Assembly (NCBI RefSeq): GCF_018688355.1
Contig: NZ_CP061317.1
Span: forward strand, 1,992,091-2,056,090
Length of the DNA: 64,000 nt
Direction of reading: 5' to 3'
Source: Polynucleobacter sp. AP-Elch-400A-B2
GTDB lineage: Bacteria; Pseudomonadota; Gammaproteobacteria; Burkholderiales; Burkholderiaceae
The number at the start of each line of letters is the position of its first letter. Position 1 is the first letter of the stretch. Positions 44,950 through 54,099 of this stretch are shown here, in pieces. A model generated the notes under the pieces. That model was not told the DNA's origin and made no database searches. It saw only the letters and a list, made by a program, of their open reading frames with translations. A program made the position numbers and the translations under genes.

Positions 44950-46584
44950 ATTACCATCGATACCACCACCTCCAGCACGCCCGGCGCAGAAGTTTTAAGA
45001 CGCCGTAGCTTTGCCATCATCTCTCACCCAGACGCCGGCAAGACCACGCTTACTGAAAAACTCTTGCTATACGCGGGAGCGATTCAGATTGCGGGTAGTG
45101 TTAAAGCCCGTAAGGCCAGCCGACATGCGACCTCTGACTGGATGGAAATTGAGAAGCAGCGTGGTATTTCTGTAGCCAGCTCAGTGATGCAAATGGAATA
45201 TCGCAATTGCATTATTAATCTTCTAGATACCCCGGGCCACCAAGACTTTTCCGAAGATACTTATCGCGTATTGACTGCAGTGGATTCTGCACTCATGGTG
45301 ATTGATGCTGCTAATGGTGTTGAGTCACAGACCTTGCGTTTGCTTGAAGTCTGCCGCGCACGCAACACACCAATCGTCACCTTCATCAATAAGATGGATC
45401 GCGAAGTAAAGCCACCCATGGAGTTGATGGATGAAATTGAAACTGCACTCGGTATTGAAGTAGTTCCTTTTACATGGCCAGTAGGCATGGGTAAATCCTT
45501 CGCTGGCGTAATTGATATTGCTAACTCTCAAATGCGTATGTTCAAGGCAGGCGAAGATCGCGTGACTGAAGATTCTCATGCTATTGTTGATATTAACGAT
45601 CCCGCCCTAAAAGAGCGTCTCGGCACTGATCTTGAAAATGCGCTTGCTGAAGTAGATTTAATTAAAAATGCAATGCCCGCCTTTGACCGTGAAGCCTTTC
45701 TAGCAGGCCGTCAGTCGCCGGCATTCTTTGGCTCAGCCATTAATAATTTTGGTGTACGTGAAATTCTCAATACCTTAGTTGAGCTTGCGCCATCACCGGG
45801 ATCACGCAAAGCATTACAACGCGAAGTGAGCCCAGCGGAGAATAAATTTTCTGCAGTAGTCTTTAAGATTCAAGCAAATATGGATCCAGCCCATCGAGAT
45901 CGCGTTGCTTTCTTGCGCATTTGCTCGGGGCATTTTCAGCGCGGCATGAAGCTAAAGATTTGCCGTAATGGCAAAGAAGTGCGCACCAATAATGCGCTAT
46001 CTTTCTTGTCACAACGACGCGATATCTTAGATGAAGCCTTTCCTGGAGATATTATTGGCTTGCCAAACCATGGCCTACTTCGGCTAGGCGATACGCTCAC
46101 CGAAGGCGAGCAGTTGCAATTCACAGGCTTACCATTTTTTGCTCCAGAAATTTTTCGTATGGTCGAGTCCGCAGATCCATTACGTTCCAAGCAATTGCGC
46201 ACCGGTCTAATGCAGCTTGGTGAAGAGGGTGCGATTCAGGTATTTCGCCCCATGACTGGTGGCACTATGTTGCTTGGCGCATTTGGACAATTGCAGTTTG
46301 AAGTGGTGAGCCACCGTCTACAAACTGAATATGGGGCGGAAGTGCGTTTACTGCCGGCACGTTATAACTTGGCTCGCTGGGTAAGCTCCGAAGATCCTGT
46401 GGCACTCAAAAAATTCATGCTAGAAAATATTCACCGCATGGCAGAGGATGTTGTGGGCGCTTCCGTATTTTTAGCTAGTCATAAATCTGAGCTCGATGTT
46501 GCGCAACAGCGCTGGGAATCTATTCAGTTCCATGCCCTAAGAGAACATGCAGGCCTGATCTATCAATCAGATCTTGCTGGTTAA
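44950..46584 (+). CDS. prfC: Peptide chain release factor 3, no canonical start codon
   Basis: About 544 residues if translation begins at ATT 44950. GTPase that recycles RF1/RF2. Translation of the frame upstream of 45064 gives RRRSFAIISHPDAGKTTLTEK, the RF3 P-loop, so the protein must start before it. But between the in-frame TAG at 44935 and the P-loop there is no ATG, GTG or TTG in frame; the candidates are ATT at 44938, ATT at 44950 and ATC at 44956. GTPase motifs DTPGHQDF and NKMD, and the C-terminal domains, are complete. Either a non-AUG start or a sequence error. Confidence 0.88.
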   Translation: MTIDTTTSSTPGAEVLRRRSFAIISHPDAGKTTLTEKLLLYAGAIQIAGSVKARKASRHATSDWMEIEKQRGISVASSVMQMEYRNCIINLLDTPGHQDFSEDTYRVLTAVDSALMVIDAANGVESQTLRLLEVCRARNTPIVTFINKMDREVKPPMELMDEIETALGIEVVPFTWPVGMGKSFAGVIDIANSQMRMFKAGEDRVTEDSHAIVDINDPALKERLGTDLENALAEVDLIKNAMPAFDREAFLAGRQSPAFFGSAINNFGVREILNTLVELAPSPGSRKALQREVSPAENKFSAVVFKIQANMDPAHRDRVAFLRICSGHFQRGMKLKICRNGKEVRTNNALSFLSQRRDILDEAFPGDIIGLPNHGLLRLGDTLTEGEQLQFTGLPFFAPEIFRMVESADPLRSKQLRTGLMQLGEEGAIQVFRPMTGGTMLLGAFGQLQFEVVSHRLQTEYGAEVRLLPARYNLARWVSSEDPVALKKFMLENIHRMAEDVVGASVFLASHKSELDVAQQRWESIQFHALREHAGLIYQSDLAG

Positions 46585-46586
46585 TT

Positions 46587-46835
46587 CTAGCGCGGGCTTG
46601 ATTGCGGCCAATTGCAATCAAATACCGCAAGTAACTGAGTACTGTTTTTTCTAAACGATGCAGTCTTGCCGTACTGTGCGCAGTACGCATTGGCTTTTGG
46701 TGTCAGTGAGGCAATAGATTCGCCATCACTATTCAGAAAGGTCACATGATTCGCATCTGATGCATCGGTATAAACCGCAGCGCAAGCACTCAAGCCAATC
46801 ATGCTTAGTAATAAGATATATTTGAAATGAATCAT
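46587..46835 (-). CDS. Small lipoprotein of unknown function
   Basis: 82 residues with a signal peptide and lipobox LSAC (Cys18). The mature part is short with two further cysteines (YCAQ, FDCNW) that could form a disulfide. The start overlaps the stop of the DUF2798 gene by four bases. It is convergent with prfC. Confidence 0.7.
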   Translation of the reverse strand: MIHFKYILLLSMIGLSACAAVYTDASDANHVTFLNSDGESIASLTPKANAYCAQYGKTASFRKNSTQLLAVFDCNWPQSSPR

Positions 46836-47056
46836 CGCTCCAGCTTCTTTACTAAACTTGCAGTGAGCTTGCTAGCAAATGGGCGATAGATCAAAATACA
46901 AATAATCGCAACCGGGCAGGTAAGCACCCAAAGCTCCAGCCATACCCAAAAGAAATTCTGCACAAAGCCTACGCGTACCAAAGTGGTGATTAAGGTGATG
47001 CTTAATGACATGAGCCCACCCATAATGGCGGCAAAAATAAGATTGGAGATATTCAT
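46832..47056 (-). CDS. DUF2798 family small membrane protein
   Basis: 74 residues, two membrane segments (about 5-27 and 35-58) with a WLELWVLTCPVAI core and a basic C-terminal tail. The pattern matches DUF2798, no known function. Co-transcribed with the lipoprotein gene. Confidence 0.7.
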   Translation of the reverse strand: MNISNLIFAAIMGGLMSLSITLITTLVRVGFVQNFFWVWLELWVLTCPVAIICILIYRPFASKLTASLVKKLER

Positions 47057-47185
47057 CAGGATCTAATCATAGCGCCTTGACTGCTTAACTGTTATTCTGA
47101 TCTGTGATCACTATTCCGCGCCCTAAATAGGGGAGTCTGCTGAGCAAGCTCAGAGGTTCATCATTCCAAGACTCTAGGAAACTAT

Positions 47186-47392
47186 ATGGCTGCTGGCCAA
47201 AATCAAAGAAACAGAAAAAACGACCCTATGGTGAGCAAAACTGGCAAAGCTAAATTGGGACCACTTAATGTGACTCAACTCAGTAAATTGCTCGAATCGA
47301 GCACCAAGCCTAAAGAGAAAGCAAAGATTCAGAGGGCTCTCAATAAGCGCCCTCCGGTCGCGGCACCCGCTGCAACAGAAGTCCTAGCCTAA
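47186..47392 (+). CDS. Small basic protein of unknown function
   Basis: 68 residues, rich in Lys, Asn and Gln, with a conserved-looking core LGPLNVTQLSKLLE and KPKEKAKIQRALNKR. Single gene with an intrinsic terminator 20 bases after its stop. It may bind nucleic acid, judging from charge only. Confidence 0.6.
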   Translation: MAAGQNQRNRKNDPMVSKTGKAKLGPLNVTQLSKLLESSTKPKEKAKIQRALNKRPPVAAPAATEVLA

Positions 47393-47411
47393 ACACTAAG
47401 TACTATGCACT

Positions 47412-47436
47412 AAGCCCCGAAATTACCGGGGCTTTT
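47412..47436 (+). terminator. Intrinsic terminator after the small basic protein gene
   Basis: AGCCCCG, AAATTAC, CGGGGCT followed by TTTTCTT. Confidence 0.85.
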
Positions 47437-47458
47437 TCTTATGTAATATGCTGTCAGC

Positions 47459-47965
47459 ATGAAAGCATTTCCTCAAATTCACTCCATTTATATTGCTGCT
47501 CGAGCAGGCGAGCTAATGGTGCAGCTTGCACAAGCTGAGATTATTGCTGGCGAAGGCATTGTGGGCGATCGATACGCACTAGGTCTTGGTGCATTCTCTA
47601 AGACCAAGCTCAAAATACGCCATATTTCTCTCATTGCTCTCTCGGCCATAGAAAATGCTAATGGCCAGTTGCATGCTAAACAGCAGGCCCTTTTTAGAGA
47701 GGGCGATACCAGAAGAAATCTGGTGATCAAGGGAATTTCTGAGGAAGAGCTAAATGGTCTCGTTGGACGGACTTTCTATTTGGGAGGTATCGCATTTAAA
47801 GGCACTGAGTTATGCGAACCTTGTCAGCGTCCAGCCAACCTGCTAAAAAGGCCCGACTTCATGAATGCTTTTGAGAATAGGGGTGGCCTCAGGGCAGAAG
47901 CGCTAGTCTCTGGGACTATTAGCCATGGTGATTCGCTGACCTACTCATTAGAACAAGAAGAATGA
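47459..47965 (+). CDS. MOSC domain protein
   Basis: 168 residues. MOSC domains use a conserved cysteine in molybdenum cofactor sulfur transfer or detoxification. Seen are GIVGDRYALGLG near the N-terminus, RRNLVIKGIS in the middle and the conserved ELCEPCQRPANLL near the C-terminus. It overlaps the following GNAT gene by four bases. Confidence 0.87.
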   Translation: MKAFPQIHSIYIAARAGELMVQLAQAEIIAGEGIVGDRYALGLGAFSKTKLKIRHISLIALSAIENANGQLHAKQQALFREGDTRRNLVIKGISEEELNGLVGRTFYLGGIAFKGTELCEPCQRPANLLKRPDFMNAFENRGGLRAEALVSGTISHGDSLTYSLEQEE

Positions 47966-48357
47966 TTACCTATACCGAGCATGCAAGCATTAGTCCAGAA
48001 CAGGCGATCGACCTTTATGTTCGATCAACTCTCGGGGAGCGCCGCCCAATTGATAGTGCTGAAACCTTTGCAGCGATGCTTGCCAATGCAAATCTCACCA
48101 TTTCCGCATGGGACGGTGAAAAACTCATTGGGATCAGTCGTAGCCTGACAGACTTTGCCTATGTGGCTTATTTAGCCGATCTTGCTGTAGATGAGCATTA
48201 CCAGCGACAGGGAATAGGAAAGCAGCTCATTGAAGAAACTAAGAAGCGCTTAAAGCCTGACTGCATGATTGTGCTGCTTGCTGCTCCGAAAGCAAATACT
48301 TACTATGAGCACCTGGGCTTTGAGCATAATCCACGCGCCTGGACCATGAAAAAATAA
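47962..48357 (+). CDS. GNAT family N-acetyltransferase
   Basis: 131 residues, a single GNAT domain with YLADLAVDEHYQRQGIGKQLIEE (acetyl-CoA site QRQGIGKQL) and the C-terminal YYEHLGFEHN. The substrate is unknown. Coupled to the MOSC gene by four-base overlap. Confidence 0.85.
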   Translation: MITYTEHASISPEQAIDLYVRSTLGERRPIDSAETFAAMLANANLTISAWDGEKLIGISRSLTDFAYVAYLADLAVDEHYQRQGIGKQLIEETKKRLKPDCMIVLLAAPKANTYYEHLGFEHNPRAWTMKK

Positions 48358-48376
48358 TTCAACTGAATATTGCAAT

Positions 48377-49024
48377 ATGTCGACCACAAAACTCTGCCTC
48401 ATCCGCCATGGTGAAACTACTTGGAATGCTGAAAGGCGCCTTCAAGGACATACCGATATTCCTCTCAATCCCAAAGGCATCCAGCAGGCTCGCCAAATGG
48501 CGCAGGCTATTAAAAATACAAAGCTGTCATTCGATGCTTTATATACCAGCGACCTTAAGAGAGCCGCCGACACTGCAAATGCTATTGTGGAATTATTTGG
48601 TGTAGAAGCAAGGGTAGATAGCGCCTTACGAGAGCGCCATTTTGGCGCGCTTCAAGGACTCACGATTCAAGATGCGCCATTACTACAGCCTGCAATTTGG
48701 CAAGCTCATATTGCTCGTGACCTAGAGCATGAGCTCGCAGGTGGTGAAAGTATTGAGCAATTTGCAATACGCGTTCAAACTGTTTTAGACAAGATACAAG
48801 AGCAGCATTCAGGCCAAACGATTTTGCTTGTGAGCCATGGTGGTACTCTCGACATGGTGTACCGAATTGCTAGCAAGCAAGCCTTAAGTGCTGAGCGGGT
48901 TGCCTCAGTGCCAAATGCCTCATTCAATTGGATTAGCCATCAGAAAGGCGTGGGCTGGTCAGTTGAGAAATGGGCTGACACTCGTCATCTCGAAGGTTCC
49001 GCCTTAGAAGGCGTCGATCTCTAA
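48377..49024 (+). CDS. Histidine phosphatase family protein (phosphoglycerate mutase-like)
   Basis: 215 residues. Catalytic LIRHGETTWNAERRLQGH with the phosphohistidine, LRERHFGALQG, and the second His in LVSHGGTLDMVYR. Related to GpmB/CobC phosphatases; the natural substrate is not resolved. Confidence 0.88.
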   Translation: MSTTKLCLIRHGETTWNAERRLQGHTDIPLNPKGIQQARQMAQAIKNTKLSFDALYTSDLKRAADTANAIVELFGVEARVDSALRERHFGALQGLTIQDAPLLQPAIWQAHIARDLEHELAGGESIEQFAIRVQTVLDKIQEQHSGQTILLVSHGGTLDMVYRIASKQALSAERVASVPNASFNWISHQKGVGWSVEKWADTRHLEGSALEGVDL

Positions 49025-49069
49025 GCAAAAAATCCCCCTTAGGTGACTTTTTGCTTTTGTAGAAAAGGC

Positions 49070-49309
49070 TTACTTTCGGATGTGAGCATGACGGGCAGCA
49101 TCTTGTGACATACCCTCACCCTTTGGCTTACCTTCAAGCGCTTCTTTTTCAGCGGTAATTTCTTTACGGCGCTCTTTGCAAGAACCAGCAATTTCTTGCA
49201 AAGCTTTACGAGCCCTCGCTGCAGAAGCTTTAATTCCTTTTCCGTGGAACTTTTCATTCTCTGATTGGTACACCTCAAATTCAGCCAGCAGTTTGTCATG
49301 ATGGGACAT
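49070..49309 (-). CDS. Small charged helical protein of unknown function
   Basis: 79 residues, strongly charged, starting MSHHDKLLAEFEVYQSENEKFHGKG, with alternating Lys/Arg and Glu suggesting a helical or coiled protein and ending GMSQDAARHAHIRK. A second open frame on the same strand (49039-49299) gives a less natural Lys/Leu/Val composition and is rejected. The gene is convergent with the phosphatase gene. Confidence 0.65.
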   Translation of the reverse strand: MSHHDKLLAEFEVYQSENEKFHGKGIKASAARARKALQEIAGSCKERRKEITAEKEALEGKPKGEGMSQDAARHAHIRK

Positions 49310-49382
49310 ATTTTTCCTTATAAATTATTGAAAGAATCTGCTTAAGAAACACTCTAACCTAATATATTGAAATTGCTTTAAT

Positions 49383-50135
49383 TTATTGTGTCCAGCGATC
49401 AATAATGGCTTTTATTTTTTTTGGTCCGAGCTCAGCAAGATACAGATTGAAGTCATCGCGCAGCTCAGAATTTTTTTTGAAAGCAAACCCGAGATTATCA
49501 AACCCAACAACTTGGTAGCTGCTACTAACTGGAAGATTTAAAGTTTTTTGATAATTAACTAGCATCACGTTATCAACAAATACCAAATCTACATTACCAT
49601 TTTGCAATGCAAGTAAGGCTTCGGTTGGCGAGGGGTATAGCTTTACTTGCTCAACTGAGTAATAGCCTTTTGGCTGTAATACATTTTTCACATAATCATC
49701 AAATACACTTCCTGTCGGATAGGCAATTGTGTATTTACTGAGCTGTGATAAATCTGTTATTTTGATATTACGGTTTTTTAAACCTATCAACTGCCAGGTG
49801 CTAGTGAAATAAGGATTGGAAAAATCCATCACCTCTTTGCGCTTGTCTGTAATAGAAATTCCAGAGAATGCCACATCAGCTTGGCCACTGGTTACAGCGC
49901 CTAGCATGCCAAGCCAATCGTAAGCTGTTACTTTAAATGTACAGCCTCGTGACTTACAGTAGCCCTCAAATATCTCTAAGTCTATGCCTGAGTATTTCCC
50001 ATCTTTTTCAAACAGCATTGGGGGAACCGCGGGCGATATGGCAACCTTAATGAGCTTAGATGGTTCTTCTTTAGAACATCCGCCCAGAAGAAATAAGCCA
50101 ACTAATAATGTAGTAATGATGCGTTCAAGTCTCAT
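49383..50135 (-). CDS. Transporter substrate-binding protein (PBPb type) lipoprotein
   Basis: 250 residues from ATG at 50135, with signal peptide and lipobox LGGC (Cys20). An extracellular solute-binding family 3 domain: GIDLEIFEGYCKSRGC, ADVAFSGISITDKRKEVMDFSNPY and GNVDLVFVDN. This family binds polar amino acids for ABC transport, but no permease or ATPase gene is adjacent, so it may serve a sensor or an unlinked transporter. Confidence 0.85.
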   Translation of the reverse strand: MRLERIITTLLVGLFLLGGCSKEEPSKLIKVAISPAVPPMLFEKDGKYSGIDLEIFEGYCKSRGCTFKVTAYDWLGMLGAVTSGQADVAFSGISITDKRKEVMDFSNPYFTSTWQLIGLKNRNIKITDLSQLSKYTIAYPTGSVFDDYVKNVLQPKGYYSVEQVKLYPSPTEALLALQNGNVDLVFVDNVMLVNYQKTLNLPVSSSYQVVGFDNLGFAFKKNSELRDDFNLYLAELGPKKIKAIIDRWTQ

Positions 50136-50255
50136 AGTATTTTCAAGTTTTATTTGATTGAACGATCTTATCAAGAATTGAATCTAACAATGCCATCAGG
50201 GCATTACTTTTTAACTCTGCATCTTTTCCGCATTCCGATTAGCGAAAAACCCAAT

Positions 50256-50283
50256 AAAAAACCCCGCATTTACGGGGCTTTTT
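50256..50283. terminator. Intrinsic terminator between the phasin and solute-binding genes
   Basis: AAAAACCCCGC, ATTTA, CGGGGCTTTTT: GC hairpin flanked by A-run and T-run. It ends the phasin transcript on the minus strand, 20 bases after its stop. Confidence 0.85.
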
Positions 50284-50302
50284 ATCTGAAGCGATCCGCC
50301 AA

Positions 50303-50857
50303 TTACTTGGTACGACTTTTTGCTTTTGGAGCATGGCCAAATTGACCCTGTGCACTCTTCATTGCAGTTTCTACACTTTTCTCAAAGTTTGCAAAAGCAT
50401 CTTGAGTGCTTGAACGTACTTGGTCAAAGTTTTGCATTGCCGTATTGAATGCGGAGGTAAAGGAGCTGACATACGCCTCTGATCCAGCAGGCGCCTTTGA
50501 TGTAGCGGCAGCCACGAAACTCTTCAGATCGTCCTGTGATTGATTGATGGCAGCCTCTACAGCCTCAACCAGCTCTTGGTTACCACGGCGCAGTACTGCA
50601 GCAACTTTTTTCTGATACTCAGCAACTTCAGTGACGGCTTCTTGTACTTCTGGGCTTTGCAGAAGGTCTAGGGCTGCTTTTGCATCCTTACCTTTCATTA
50701 ATTCAGCTGCTTTAGCTTGTGCATTTGCAACAGCTTGTTGTGCAGCTTGGTAATTGATTTCTGCTAACTCTTGAGCATTTTCAAGGGCAGTTTGGCCTAG
50801 TGCACGTGCACTTTCTGCGGATTTAGTTTGGTTTTCTGCAAATTGATTTTTGAACAT
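50303..50857 (-). CDS. phaP: Phasin family protein
   Basis: 184 residues from ATG at 50857 (GGGAA upstream; an ATG four codons earlier is also possible). Almost entirely helical, Ala/Gln/Glu rich, with FAENQTKSAESARALGQTALENAQELAE (in part) and a Lys-rich C-terminus. Phasins coat polyhydroxyalkanoate granules. No PHA synthase gene is in the window. Confidence 0.88.
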   Translation of the reverse strand: MFKNQFAENQTKSAESARALGQTALENAQELAEINYQAAQQAVANAQAKAAELMKGKDAKAALDLLQSPEVQEAVTEVAEYQKKVAAVLRRGNQELVEAVEAAINQSQDDLKSFVAAATSKAPAGSEAYVSSFTSAFNTAMQNFDQVRSSTQDAFANFEKSVETAMKSAQGQFGHAPKAKSRTK

Positions 50858-50988
50858 GATTTTTCCCATTAATTGGTTATTTGTTGCACTGCACCATATT
50901 AATAGCTTATTTTAGGTTTAGCAAGGAAATTTTGCTGCAAAGCAGCATTTATCACCTAAAGGGCAAAATACATTCACCCCAATAACAA

Positions 50989-51549
50989 TTAAGCAGCTCT
51001 ATTTTTTAAATAGTCAATCACCCAAGCCGGATCACTGTCGCTTGGAAAGATGGGGTAGTGAACGGCCTCGATCACACCATCATTTGCGATCAGGGTAATG
51101 CGCTTTAATAGCGTCATTCCAGCAGCAACAAAGGTAGGCAAGCGCAAAGCTTGCTGAAATTGATATTCCTCATCACTGAGCACTGGAAATGGCAAATGCA
51201 AACGATCCGCCATCTCTTGTTGATATTCAGTAGATTGCACGCTCAGCCCTACAACATCCGCGCCAAGCGATTGAAGCTCTTGATAGTGATCCCTAAATGA
51301 GCAGCTTTGTGGGGTGCATCCCCTTGCTCCCGGGATTTGGTCCCATCCATCCGGCAACGGAACATTGGGCTGACCTGTCATTGGGTAACAGTAAATCACG
51401 ATACGCCCCTGAGTCTGGCCGAGATTAAATTGGCCATGGGCCGTTGTTCCAAGCGAGATGGCTGGCAAGCTCATGCCCACTAAGTGATCGGCAGCCCCAT
51501 CATCTTGAGGGATAGGTAAGTCGACAGGTAATTGATTGAGATTTGTCAT
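50989..51549 (-). CDS. Peroxiredoxin, BCP/AhpC-TSA family
   Basis: 186 residues, thioredoxin fold. The peroxidatic region is GARGCTPQSCSFRDHY (C-x4... two cysteines four residues apart), similar to atypical 2-Cys BCP. It removes peroxides in the cytoplasm with a thiol reductant. Confidence 0.83.
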   Translation of the reverse strand: MTNLNQLPVDLPIPQDDGAADHLVGMSLPAISLGTTAHGQFNLGQTQGRIVIYCYPMTGQPNVPLPDGWDQIPGARGCTPQSCSFRDHYQELQSLGADVVGLSVQSTEYQQEMADRLHLPFPVLSDEEYQFQQALRLPTFVAAGMTLLKRITLIANDGVIEAVHYPIFPSDSDPAWVIDYLKNRAA

Positions 51550-51579
51550 AAATATAATCTTAGCTTACTAAGCCATAGC

Positions 51580-52146
51580 CTATCTACAAGTCTTTGGTAG
51601 CGCTGACTTCTTCAGTGATGCGACCTCGGCCATTGACTCGAATTGTCGACGCAAAATATTTTTAATGAAGAATTCAATTACTGCCGATGGCACTAAGGAA
51701 TTCGGTTCAATTTGGGCATCGTACTTAAAGGTAGTGAATTCCTTCTCGGAAAATAGCCGCCAACTTCCCTTGTAATACTTTGTGTCACCGTTGAGTTGCT
51801 CAAAAAGTAATGTTTTATAGGGGGACTCGACGTACTCCAACTCAGAACGTATTTCAAATGGGATGAATAGAATTCTTTCCTCAAGCAAGCGAGCGACCTT
51901 CACTTTATTGCCTGACCTAGAGAGCACTTTTGAGTCGACTACTCCAGGTAGATTTTTAGCGCCCTCATAGTCAGTAATGAATGTAAAGGCTTCACATAGG
52001 GTGATCGGCACCTCATAGCTTGCACTTACCTGGAAGCGATCGCCAGTCCTCGTGACAGCTACTTTTAGGTCATAGGTATTGGATGGCTCTTGCGCCAAGG
52101 CAATACCGCACGATGCAATCAGAAAAAAGTAAAGAAGATGCTTCAT
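51580..52146 (-). CDS. Exported SRPBCC (START-like) family protein
   Basis: 188 residues with a signal peptide ending ALA-QE (about residue 18). The mature part has a polyketide cyclase/START-like pattern: EVPITLCEAFTFITDYEGAKNLPGV and ERILFIPFEIRSELEY, consistent with a hydrophobic cavity. The function is unknown; probably periplasmic. Confidence 0.7.
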   Translation of the reverse strand: MKHLLYFFLIASCGIALAQEPSNTYDLKVAVTRTGDRFQVSASYEVPITLCEAFTFITDYEGAKNLPGVVDSKVLSRSGNKVKVARLLEERILFIPFEIRSELEYVESPYKTLLFEQLNGDTKYYKGSWRLFSEKEFTTFKYDAQIEPNSLVPSAVIEFFIKNILRRQFESMAEVASLKKSALPKTCR

Positions 52147-52174
52147 GTTGGTAGTTTAGTGATATTAAAGTGGG

Positions 52175-52690
52175 CTACTTACGCATGCCATCTAGCTTTT
52201 CACTTAAAGCCTCAACTGCCTTCGTTAAAGCGAATAGCTCTTTCTCCTTCAACAAATCAATTTTTTGGTGCAGGAGTTCAATTTCCAACTCTGCCTTCAC
52301 ATTGACCTCAAAATCATTGCTGGCCTGTTGACGGTCTATCTCTGACAGTCGATTCTGACTCATCATGATTGCTGGGGCGGTGTATGCGGCCTGAAAAGAA
52401 AGCATCAAATTAAGCAAAATAAATGGGTAGGGATCCCATGCACTTTTATTGTTTATTGAGTTGTAAGCAATCCAAACAAAGATACATGCACTTTGAACTA
52501 GGATAAATTTCCATGAGCCTACCGTTTTTGCGACAACATCAGAAATTTTCTGGCCAGTCGTTAACCCTGGAGCGTAAGCTTCAATATGACTTGAAATATT
52601 ACGAGGAAAGCCTTTGCGATGCTTGCGCCTATGCTCCCGAAGGGACTCAAGAATTTGTAGCTCTTCATTAGTGGGTGTAATAGTAGTCAT
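52175..52690 (-). CDS. DUF1003 family membrane protein
   Basis: 171 residues. Typical: VGSWKFILVQSACIFVWIAYN, DPYPFILLNLMLSFQAAYTAPAIMMSQNR (in part), then a helical C-terminus ELLHQKIDLLKEKELFAL. Two membrane segments. The family is uncharacterised. Confidence 0.87.
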   Translation of the reverse strand: MTTITPTNEELQILESLREHRRKHRKGFPRNISSHIEAYAPGLTTGQKISDVVAKTVGSWKFILVQSACIFVWIAYNSINNKSAWDPYPFILLNLMLSFQAAYTAPAIMMSQNRLSEIDRQQASNDFEVNVKAELEIELLHQKIDLLKEKELFALTKAVEALSEKLDGMRK

Positions 52691-52754
52691 AGTCCCTCGC
52701 TTTATATAACTACTTTACGCTCATCCGGAGAGCCTCAGGTTCGGCCCTCTGAAA

Positions 52755-53438
52755 TTAAATTACTTCCAACACTTTGCTTAAAGAGCTGCCTTCATAATTT
52801 GGCTTCTCACCAATTTCTTCAAAGGGGTGACCCAGGCGATTGACCCAAAATACATCGAAGCCATACCACTTAGCCGCTAGCGCATCCCAAGCATTGCTCG
52901 ATACAAAGAGAACTTCTTCTCTCTTAACAGGAAATGCTTTTAATAAAAGTCCATATGCTTGAGGATCTGTTTTAAATAGGCGCACATCCTCAATCGTCAC
53001 CACTTGATCTAGATAGGGCTTTAAGCCATTGCTATCTACTACAGTAGCAAGCATCTCTCTGCTGCCATTAGACAATATGGCTGTAGATAAACCTTTTTCT
53101 TTAATAGTTTTTAGAACGTTCAAGCTATCTTCAAAACCAGTTAGCTTGGCATACTGATCCATCAGTCGCTTTTCATATTCTGGTGTGAGATTCAAATTCA
53201 TCCGCTTACAGACATAATGCAATGAACGAATCGTCAATTCCCAAAATGGCAAATAGTGCTTACTACCGCCAGGATTGGGATCACTCATTGTTACTAAGCG
53301 CGTGTATTCAATTTGGCGATCTCGCCACATCAAAGCAAACGCCTGGCCATGCCCTGGAAATAGTTCTTCTGCCAGTTGGCCCATGGAGTAGACATCAAAC
53401 AGTGTTCCATAAGCATCAAAGGCGATTAGCTTGTACAT
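52755..53438 (-). CDS. Haloacid dehalogenase type II
   Basis: 227 residues. HAD fold with FDAYGTLFDVYSM (nucleophile Asp), LSNGSREML, and SSNAWDALAAKWYGFDVFWVNR, the (S)-2-haloacid dehalogenase pattern. It would remove halide from short 2-halo acids, but members of this family can have other substrates. Confidence 0.87.
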   Translation of the reverse strand: MYKLIAFDAYGTLFDVYSMGQLAEELFPGHGQAFALMWRDRQIEYTRLVTMSDPNPGGSKHYLPFWELTIRSLHYVCKRMNLNLTPEYEKRLMDQYAKLTGFEDSLNVLKTIKEKGLSTAILSNGSREMLATVVDSNGLKPYLDQVVTIEDVRLFKTDPQAYGLLLKAFPVKREEVLFVSSNAWDALAAKWYGFDVFWVNRLGHPFEEIGEKPNYEGSSLSKVLEVI

Positions 53439-53514
53439 AATTTGTCCTGTATTTTTATTATGAATATCTATTGTCGTTTAAAAAGGGATCTCTGAATTAC
53501 TGCATTAAGCTCAT

Positions 53515-53545
53515 AAATGAAAAAACCACCCGGAGGTGGTTTTTC
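53515..53545. terminator. Intrinsic terminator between haloacid dehalogenase and sodC
   Basis: AAATGAAAAAACCACCCGGAGGTGG followed by TTTTTC (quoted in part: AACCACC, CGGA, GGTGGTT). It ends sodC on the minus strand. The same AAATGAAAAAACCACCC head and hairpin recur in the tRNA-end repeats at 58.53 and 63.27 kb, but here no tRNA-like part follows. Confidence 0.8.
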
Positions 53546-53574
53546 TTTGTACTAACCTATGACTAAGGTCAATA

Positions 53575-54099
53575 CTACTTAATCAAGCCGCATGCAATTC
53601 TTGGGCCTGAGTTGCCTGCTGGTTGTGATTTGTAATCATCGGGGTCACGATGCACAACAACAGATTTTCCTAAAATACCAGTTGACCCATTATTAACAGC
53701 AAAGCCACTTAGCTTTGCAGAGTAAGTAGCGTTACCGTTGGCATCTGATTTGATGTTTGGCATGTCTCCAGCATGATTGGCACCACTTCCAGGCATTCCA
53801 TGTGATTTTGTGTCTGGATTAAAGTGGCCACCTGCGCTGGTAGCATCAGGCGCGGAGCAATCTCCTTTTTCATGCACATGAAATCCTTGCTCAGCATTTG
53901 GCTTTAATCCAGAAAAGTTTCCGGTTACCAAAACATCATGTCCTTGCCATACAAAATTTACCGTGCCTTTTGCATTTGATCCTGAGCGCGAATCTAAGCT
54001 AGCGGACGCTTTTTGACCAGTGCCGTGCTCCATTGACTGGCAAGCTGTCAGCAATAAAACAGACACAGCACCTACTGATAGGGAAATTTTTTTAATCAT
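53575..54099 (-). CDS. sodC: Superoxide dismutase [Cu-Zn], lipoprotein
   Basis: 174 residues. Signal peptide with lipobox LLTAC (Cys20), so it sits on the envelope. Copper and zinc ligands in GFHVHEKGDCS, HAGDMPN and KSVVVHRDPDDY, and the C-terminal GPRIACGLI with the disulfide cysteine. It converts periplasmic superoxide to peroxide. Confidence 0.95.
   Translation of the reverse strand: MIKKISLSVGAVSVLLLTACQSMEHGTGQKASASLDSRSGSNAKGTVNFVWQGHDVLVTGNFSGLKPNAEQGFHVHEKGDCSAPDATSAGGHFNPDTKSHGMPGSGANHAGDMPNIKSDANGNATYSAKLSGFAVNNGSTGILGKSVVVHRDPDDYKSQPAGNSGPRIACGLIK

Noticed and set aside
45064..46584. prfC starting at TTG 45064
   Set aside because: It would remove the GTP-binding loop, which is clearly encoded in the same frame just upstream.
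49039..49299. Alternative 86-residue frame over the small charged protein
   Set aside because: Lys/Leu/Val composition with no natural pattern; the overlapping 79-residue frame has a balanced helical composition.
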